Source: Gryganskiella cystojenkinii | Lineage: Eukaryota > Mortierellomycota > Mortierellomycetes > Mortierellales > Mortierellaceae | DNA: 14,512 nucleotides | Direction: 5' to 3' | NCBI GenBank assembly: GCA_015852425.1 | Contig: JAAAIG010000929.1 | Location: forward strand, 1-14,512 | Shown: piece by piece, positions 1 through 6,869 of the stretch | Numbering within the stretch: position 1 is the first letter of the stretch | Layout of the letters: every line of letters starts with the position of its first letter | Program-made: the position numbers and the translations under genes | The notes under the pieces: model-generated | Database searches by the model: none | Seen by the model: the letters and a program-made list of their open reading frames with translations, nothing else | Told to the model about the DNA's origin: nothing

Positions 1-3000
1 AGGTGCTCAAAGTCAAGAATGTTGATGAAGAACGTCTGAGAACCAAACGCGACGCAGTGAAACGAACTGAACGCGGACGAACCATGGCGCCTCAGACAGT
101 TTGTGCAAATGCGACACTCATGATTGAACCAAATCATGGTGTGGCTGCAGGTACATGGGCCGCAGACGACGTAGCCCGCCAAATGAGAGAGCAGAAGAAG
201 CGAGAAAAATGGGCCTCCCTCCAAGAATACGTTCGGATCGTTGATGAGAACTTTGACGAGCTATGGGCCAAGGCGGTCAAGAAGAATCAGTCCGAGAAAG
301 GCCCAGAACCAAAGAACAAGGCACCAGATACCAAGCTGCGGACAGTATCAGTGACACTCGACAAAGTTCTTCGGAAAGATTTTTCAGAGGAAGCCAAGGC
401 AACAATCAAGCAACTACTTGTCACCAAGCAGGCAAAGATGTCGTCCCATGTGGATGAGATCCAATCAGCCATCGCTATGGCACAACTTGTGGTCAGTGAA
501 TGAAATGAATTTGTGGCGTTAAGGCAATTTGAAAGAATCGGGTTTTGACTGTGCTTGCTCCTTATGACTTGTAGGTTGTCCAAGGACAATTCCATCCGAA
601 CCAAGACGCCTGCAACGAGTTTGATATCTGCGACATCCTCCCAGAGACCTTTGTGATCCGTGATGACGGTCTTCGGGATAGTCATTCGATCAGAGTCCTG
701 TTGTATCAGATGACTTTCAATCAAACATGAGGAGATACTGCGGCGAGGACATGAAGAGAACGACTTACGAAAAGGACAGCGTAGCCCTCTTTTCCGACGA
801 CTGTATCCAGTATATCGCCACGCGTCTAGTCCGAGATGTCCCTGAGAGGGCTGCGCCGAACAAAAAGCAAAAGCAGAGTAATGACGATCACGACCGTGAT
901 GACGATGAAGATCTGGACCCGAATGATAGCGACGTTGAGAAACCAGACGAAGAGGACGACGATGACAATGTCGAGGCTGGCTCAAGTTCTCTTGCAGGAT
1001 CATCTTTCTCGACAGGCATCAAACGTCCTGCCATTGTGAATAATCCTCCAAAGTCTTTGAACCACCCGCTGTGGAACAAGCTGGCTTTTATTGTTCGAGA
1101 GGAGTGGGCAGGCGACGCTGGATATGTCACGAATGCCACAAGCCCAAAGGGACTGTCCCTAACACGAACAGAGCTCATTGGGACGATTGCCACCAATTAC
1201 AAGAACATTTGGAAGCCCAAGATGTATCTCGACCTCAAGCGAGCGGTTGTCCGTTGTCTATTACGGATCCATCTTCGACCTCTTGGAGAGGAGCGCTACA
1301 GGGACCGAAAGAAGAAATATGCCGCGAAAAAAGTCTCAAAAGCAGCGGAAAAGCTGAAAAGTCCATACGTGCGTCGAAAAGCCCACCGCTGGACAATCAA
1401 GAAGCTCCTTGTTCAGCTGGACGAGGCTATCAGTTCCTGTACGGCAACCTGGGATGGCAAGACGTTGAATATGAGAGATCGTCCGATCCTGCAAGGACAA
1501 CAATCTCGGATTGCCAGAGTCAAGAACATCATCAAGATGCTCAGGGTCGTCAGCAACAAGATCGAAGTCGACAACAGGGATATCGAAAACATGGACAGAG
1601 TCGTTGATGACAGTGATGACTTTGACATGTTGGAGCTAGCGCAGGAAGAAGATGACTTTGATTTTCTTGCCGAAAACGATGCCCCAGACGAAGATGATCT
1701 TGTTGCGGCAGCAGCGGAAGATGCACATGACGATGCAGACTCTGAACAAGTGAAAGACGCAACAGGTATGAAGATCACAGCGTCATGAGGCTCTATCACG
1801 GTTTTAGATGGCATTCTAAAATTCTATATTTCGTCTAGTAGATGTTCTGACTCCCGAACCATCAGCAAAACATCTTCGAGGCCTGGAGGCTGTAACCTGT
1901 CTTTTACTTGACACAGCTGACTGCCCCCCTCAGGTCACACCAGATATCGTCCGAGGTCATCTATTCGAGGCAGAAAAGTTCAATGGTGCCGAGATCAATG
2001 TGGTCGCTGACATTGTCAACAAGCTCAGACCCTATACCCCGAAACGAGATGAGGATGACAAGATCCATGGTCACGTCCTCATTATGGGACCATTTTGCCT
2101 TCTGGCGAACAGCCTGCTGCGGTCTATGGGATACTCTGACTTTACACGCCGATTGTTCCCCTTATCGTCATGTGGTAAAAGCCATCCGATCCCACTGAGT
2201 CCCATCAGTACTTGCGAGGTACTGTGTTCAGCCGAGCCTGGGCACTTTGACGTCAAGAAGGGCGGAATGGTTGTGTCGAACGTGCGCCAAGCCAGAAAGA
2301 ACGAGAGGGCTATTCTAGGTGCCTTTTTTGACTTGGAGGCCATATTCGGCATATGCAGGCAACACCACCTTCTGTTTGAAGACCGGTAATTATTTCAATG
2401 TTGCTATGGTTTCTCAAGGCGTAGTGCATTCGCCATGTAGAATCACTTATTCACATTTGCATTGTAGCACTTTACTACAACTGTGAACTAACAAACCCTT
2501 CAAACCCTTTTTAATGGTTGTGAACTATAGACTTCAGTATGTCGATCCATGGACTGTGCAGATCCTGGGCTCAAAGATAAAAGTCGACACAGTGGAAGAT
2601 GTCTGGTCTGAGAAGAAAAAAAAGCACATCCTGCCGTCGGCGTCCTCTAAACATCCTACGTGCCAACAGGATCTCATCCAATCTGGGATATCGGCAGAGA
2701 TGGCTGAAGAGCGTGCACGAGAGGTGGAGGAGACTTTGAAGGGGAAAATTCGCACACTTCAACAACTCAACCGCATGGTGACAAAGCAGGGGAATCAACA
2801 ACGTCTCTTAAGTATTGGCCTTCAGGAAAAGCTGGCGCTTCGAAAGACCGCTACTGCCCCTATGGACGCCGATTATGGCACTCTGGACCATATGGACTTG
2901 GATGAATCAGCAGGACGTATGGACATGGGTGTTGATTACTCTGAGAATAACCCAGAACCGACGACTGAAGAGTGTATCCAGAGAGCCTACAAGGAGTTGG

Positions 3001-4684
3001 ACGACCAACGGAACCTTGTCCAACAAACTCGAGCCTCCATTCTTCCATTCAAACTCGAGATCAAAAACCTCAAGGAGGAAAAATACGCATACAACAAATT
3101 CTCAAGAGACAAGAGGAGTGCATCAATGCCTTCAACATCGCGCCCCAATACTAAAGGGAAACGAAAGTCAGCCGCAACAGCACAATCCAGTCTCGCTACG
3201 AGTACCAGTAGCGCCGGTGTCACAGCCAGTCAATCCAGCTCTTCAGGTTCGGCCAAGTCCCCGTACACGTCAACGCCCTCGGGAGCACGGCCAGGATCCA
3301 TGGACTATGTCGAGGCAACGTGTATCAAGGAGCTCAGAAAGGACATTGAGGAAAATAACAGGGTAAATGTCCGCAAGATCACTCTGGTCCCTGGAGGGAC
3401 TGACCCAGGGGCAAAAACTCTCTTCGAGACCGTTGTCGTATCAGAAGCGACCCTCATCAAGCTTCAAAATCGATTCCAGTTACTGTCAGAAGACGCTGGA
3501 GACTCACCCGATGACGCCATCGCTGATCAGACCGACTTTGAACAAGCATTGGAAGTGAGCAGGAAGGAGGCGCTCGCTAAGATTAAAATCCCCGATACCT
3601 TCAAAACGACCGTACGCCGTATTCGCCATTTGTCAGGCCTGAATCGACACACTAGACACCGAAAGCAGGCTCTAGAGAAAAACCAGCACATCGGATCTGT
3701 GTACACCGAGTTGGGTAAAACTTCTCCTTACTTGGCAAGGACCATCACCGAACTCAAGACCGCCACCACGGATCGCCGAGAAGCGAGAGAACAGGTCCAT
3801 GCTTTTGAGCATTCCAACAGCATGGCCAGAAACAGCCGCAACACCAAACGACGGCTGAAGCGTACTTATGATCATGTTGCTTCCAAGGAGAGGCAGGCTT
3901 TCAAGAAAACAGGTCAAGGTAAGCCTAGTGCTCCAACTCTGAAGACTGTATCATCAGCCATTTTTAATGCAAGGACATTGTCCCGCTCACATCGTCATCA
4001 TTATTATCATCATTATCATCATCACCGGCAGCAGCACCACCCCTTTCGCACACTCAGATTCATCCCAATGGTTTCTGCACCTCGTGTCAAACCCACCACC
4101 GACCAGAGCTGATTGTCGACCTGTCCCATCCAACCAAGAAACGCCTTGTCCTGAAACACCTCAGCAACTGTCCACGGTCTCTGCCAAAGGTCATTCCACT
4201 GTTTTTCCACGGAGCAGCAGGCATGGGGGTTGGATCGAGGCTAAAGGGGAACGTGAAGATGGGAGGGAACGAAATCCCTCATAGACACATGCACTTTGGA
4301 CCAGTCTGCAAGACAAACGAGCACAACTCTTCAAAAACATGTCCCTTCTGTTTCCAACCCACCCGGCTGGCTCGAGCTCGGAGGATGAGGGAAGGGAAAA
4401 TGAAGCTTTGTCGGGTAAACGGAGCGGTCGAATGCACAAATTCAGAGTGTATATCATATCGCTGTGGATATACGATCAGGGGCCGTGACAGTAATGCGGC
4501 TCTGAACATTGCGATCGCAGGCTATTCTCAGCTCACCTTGTCAGACCGAACCACACTCGCTCCATTCTCTACAACCACCAAGCGACCGTGGTCGCGCCCA
4601 CTTACCAGCACCAGCTCCTCCTTGACTGGAAACAACCTTCCGAGTCCATCCAAGCGATGCGATGACGAACTAAACTTAGTTTAG
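1..4684 (+). CDS. Fanzor (eukaryotic TnpB-like, RNA-guided DNA nuclease), large, multi-exon, 5'-partial
   Basis: Family role: Fanzors are nuclear RNA-guided DNA endonucleases descended from TnpB; they use a guide (omega) RNA encoded next to their own gene. Proposed exons: <1-491, 575-about 690, about 694-1765, 1839-2385, 2531-3918 and 4032 (or 4035)-4684, about 1,420 residues. All junctions except the one near 690 keep the frame with GT..AG introns. Order of parts: helical N-terminus (TLDKVLRKDF); long acidic stretches at 885-1000 and 1600-1760; a conserved-looking block ending GAFFDLEAIFGICRQHHLLF (about 2320-2380); coiled-coil-like region; Ser/Thr-rich basic linker with KGKRK (about 3120-3300); RuvC-I GGTDPGAKT (Asp codon 3402-3404); RuvC-II TNEHNSSKTC (Glu codon 4319-4321); zinc ribbon CPFC...CTNSEC; RuvC-III RDSNAALNIAIAG (Asp codon 4487-4489). 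The frame is open to base 1; an ATG in good context lies at 84. Odd: unusually long, and the frame changes at 682-727, so it may be a pseudogene. Family is confident from the motif set; intactness and start are not. Confidence 0.85.
492..574 (+). other. Fanzor intron 1 (83 bp)
   Basis: Donor GTCAGT at 492, acceptor TTGTAG ending at 574. Removing it joins complete codons (AQLV then VVQGQFHPN) and avoids the stop at 501-503. The length is typical of the other introns in this window. Confidence 0.7.
1766..1838 (+). other. Fanzor intron (73 bp)
   Basis: Donor GTATGA at 1766, acceptor TCGTCTAG ending at 1838. Splicing after the first base of a codon joins KDATV to DVLTPEP and opens an uninterrupted frame of about 180 codons to 2385. 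The later pyrimidine-rich acceptor at 1933 would instead lead quickly to a stop. Confidence 0.65.
2386..2530 (+). other. Fanzor intron (145 bp)
   Basis: Donor GTAATT at 2386, acceptor AACTATAG ending at 2530. The split Arg codon (CG/A) is restored and joins HLLFEDR to LQYVDPWTV. It skips the stop at 2387-2389. Confidence 0.75.
3919..4031 (+). other. Fanzor last intron, containing an ATC/ATT triplet tract
   Basis: Donor GTAAGC at 3919. Acceptor is CGGCAG ending at 4031, or CAG ending at 4034; both keep frame. The more obvious CACTCAG ending at 4057 is in the wrong phase. Splicing connects the exon that carries RuvC-I to the exon that carries RuvC-II, the zinc ribbon and RuvC-III. The unspliced frame stays open until TGA at 4110-4112. 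Confidence 0.7.
3990..4025 (+). repeat. ATC/ATT imperfect triplet repeat
   Basis: About a dozen consecutive ATC or ATT triplets (from ATCGTCATC to ATCATCACC) lie inside the last Fanzor intron. Read in the upstream frame they would give a His/Tyr-rich string. Such a tract is prone to length changes and may act as the poly-pyrimidine-like part of the acceptor. Confidence 0.85.
4670..4684 (+). repeat. Short hairpin ending exactly at the Fanzor stop codon
   Basis: CTAAAC (4670-4675), loop TTA, GTTTAG (4679-4684): a perfect 6-bp stem whose last three bases are the TAG stop. Omega RNAs of this family usually start near the 3' end of the gene, so it could belong to one, but a stem this short can be chance. 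Confidence 0.5.
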
Positions 4685-4952
4685 ATTACGTAAGTATTCT
4701 CAGGCCAAATTGTTTCTGTTCCGTCAGAGGTGCTGAGACCTGGGATAATAATAATACTTATTATATTGTTTATTTTATTTTTCTTTTGTTGACAGACACT
4801 GTACCGCCTTGTGTGAGTCGAACAAGCCACCGTATGGCCCATGCTCCATTGCGCGAAACTCTTTTTTTTTGTCCGCACACACATTGCAACGACTCGACTT
4901 TTTTACAACACATCTCTTCATCAAAACACTCGGCTTGGCTACTCCTTTCAAA
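4685..4952. other. Spacer between Fanzor stop and SmB start; expected site of omega RNA and SmB promoter
   Basis: 268 bp with no credible gene. It holds an AGGT/ACCT short stem at about 4729-4742, an AT-rich inverted repeat ATAATAA-TAC-TTATTAT at about 4746-4764 (possible 3' end processing of the Fanzor transcript), a T-rich stretch at 4764-4790 and a T run at 4861-4870. The SmB promoter must lie here or in the 3' part of the Fanzor gene. No convincing terminal inverted repeat or target-site duplication was recognised, and the left end of any element is outside the window. Confidence 0.5.
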
Positions 4953-6254
4953 ATGGTAATAGACTGCGGGACATTAAAAGGAGATAACGATGCAACAACA
5001 GCCGAAACGATACCCCCTCCAGCACGAAGGAGAAAGTGGCAAAGTCGTTTTTTTTTGACGTTTTCAAGCTCAACAACAAAGAAATGCAATGGTTCTGCAT
5101 CTCGACATCTTTGGGCACATTACTTTCCGCCTCAGGAATGGTCATGTCATTAACTATGACTAGGAAGAACCACCATGGATGCGACCGTAATGGATACCAC
5201 GTCTAAGCAGACGAAATACGTTCGCAAACATGCTCACCGTCTCTCTTGTTTGCTTCTCTTTTTTTTATGTTCAAACATAGGCCATCTCCAAAAACTCAAA
5301 AATGATGAACCTGATCAACTTCAGGCTCAGGATAACACTCACAGACTCAAGAGTCCTAACTGGACAAATGTTGGCGTTCGACAAACATATGAACCTCGTC
5401 CTTGCAGATTGTGAAGAATTCAGAAGGATTAAACCCAAGGCAGGAACCGCCACCAAAGGATCAGGACCACAGGAACAAAAGAGAACGCTCGGACTCGTCA
5501 TCCTCCGTGGAGAGATGATTGTCAGTTTGAGTGTCGATGGACCACCACCACCATCCGCAGAGGATCAAAAGGCGCGCATCTCACAGGTACAAGGCCAAAA
5601 AAAAGGCGACGTTTGACTCGGAATTGACTAGTTTTTGCGTCTTTACAAGAAGTATTAACTCTTTTTGGGCGCTATTATCTGTCGATCAAAAATCCATAGC
5701 TGTCTGCCGGATCAGGAGTAGCAGCACCTGCTGGACGCGGTATGCCTGTTGTGCCTGGAGCTGCACCAGGATTGACTGGACCCGTTCGTGGCGTCGGTGG
5801 ACCCGCACCAGGGATGATGTTGCCCCGTGGACCGGCAGCAGCAGCGCCACCAATGTCATATGGACGTGGCATGCCCCCTGGTATGCCCCCTGGTATGCCT
5901 CCAGCAGGATTCAGACCCTTGGGAGGTATGCACCCGGGAATGGCACCGCCACCTGGCTTCCGTCCCATGGGTCAGCCTGGTATGCCTCCACCAGGATTTC
6001 AACCTCGCCCTGGTATGCCTCCAGGAGCACCGCCACCAGGATTCCATCCAGGCTATGCCCCTGGACCACCCCCACCAGGGTAAGAAAGATCTGAGCCGGG
6101 TGTGTTCAAATAATGGGCCTTGCTTGCTTTTTTACTAACAGTTTCTTTATTTTCTTTATTTTTCTTTATTTTATGTCTCACCAATAGCTTCCAGGGACCA
6201 CCTCCTGGCTTCCGACCCCCACACCCAGGATACCAACAACGACCTCCTCAATAG
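4953..6254 (+). CDS. SMB1: Small nuclear ribonucleoprotein-associated protein B (SmB), Sm core of spliceosomal snRNPs
   Basis: SmB is one of seven Sm proteins forming the ring on U1, U2, U4 and U5 snRNAs. Exons 4953-4955, 5281-5586, 5700-6079 and 6188-6254 total 756 bp, 251 residues, with all phases matching (introns 325, 113 and 108 bp). The Sm1 motif is seen as TGQMLAFDKHMNLVLADCEE and Sm2 as LGLVILRGEMIVSL; GPPPP and GPVRGVGGP follow, then a Pro/Gly/Met-rich tail ending RPPQ, as in SmB of other eukaryotes. The first exon is only the ATG (context AAAATGG); the resulting start MAISKNSKM fits the length and pattern of fungal SmB N-termini. An alternative first exon at 5175-5186 (strong context CCACCATGG, 94-bp intron, donor GTAATG) would give MDATAISKNSKM. 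Identity is firm; only the start is open. Confidence 0.93.
5868..5903 (+). repeat. Three tandem 12-bp units in the SmB tail
   Basis: GGYATGCCCCCT repeats twice and a third unit reads GGTATGCCTCCA, coding for GMPPGMPPGMPP. Related GMPPPGF units recur to about 6060. PPGM/PPPG-type motifs in SmB tails are known ligands for proline-binding domains such as WW. Confidence 0.85.
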
Positions 6255-6869
6255 ATCGCCCAAAGGAATACAAATATTTTTTTTCACTAATGTCATAGGA
6301 CATATCCTCCAACAAGTTCTCGGCAAGGCTATTCCAAATGATGGTTTCTTCAACAATCGGATCGCGCAAGGTTAAGCTCTAGGGGGTTGCTGCGACTGAA
6401 TATAAGAGGAGAACTAAAAAAAGAGGGAAAGAGAGACTGAAGGAGTGTGTCTTTTTGGCTGATATCTAGATGAGCCGACTGGTCATATGCAATCTCGCTT
6501 GTATTTTCGAACAGGGCTGGCTAAGATGGAAACGATCGAATCTCTTCTCTGAGATTCTCATTTATCCCGAGATCCCTTTGTGGGAAAGAATACAACAGAA
6601 AACGTTTTTTTTTTTTCTTTTTCTATTTGCACTCACTCTGCACTAGTAGAGAGATAGCGCGATATCGCCCTCCTCTTGAACGGTCGTCCCCCATCCATTG
6701 TTCGGCGATCACTTTTTTGTCTCCGCATACCTCTCTCTTTTTTTTATTTTATTTTATTGTTTATTTTGATCTACGCCTTTGCCTCCCCCTCTTCTCCCTC
6801 CCACCCTCATAACCCCCTCTCACCTCCTCAGTTACCGTCCCTCGCATTACTCGTTTTCCCCCAAAAAAA
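6255..6869. other. Intergenic: SmB 3' UTR and leader of the Ser-rich gene
   Basis: 615 bp without a supported gene. The left half is the SmB 3' region. The right half has T runs (about 6605-6617, 6731-6765) and a long CT-rich stretch (6780-6835) just before the next ATG, which is typical of fungal leaders and promoters. Small open frames here are low-complexity translations of the CT tract and were not called. Confidence 0.6.

Noticed and set aside
287..1003. Minus-strand 238-aa open frame across the Fanzor N-terminal exons
   Set aside because: It is the antisense of coding sequence and shows no recognisable motif; the plus strand has family motifs and matching splice phases.
3990..4025. CRISPR-like or regulatory array from the regular triplets
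   Set aside because: A simple ATC/ATT microsatellite in an intron, without spacers or longer repeats.
4775..5153. Overlapping open frames of both strands in the Fanzor-SmB spacer and first SmB intron
   Set aside because: Low-complexity frames through T/A runs without a recognisable domain; the region is better explained as promoter, leader and intron.
5531..6094. 187-aa frame overlapping SmB in another frame
   Set aside because: Shadow of the repetitive SmB tail; Trp/Ser-rich and unlike any family known to me.
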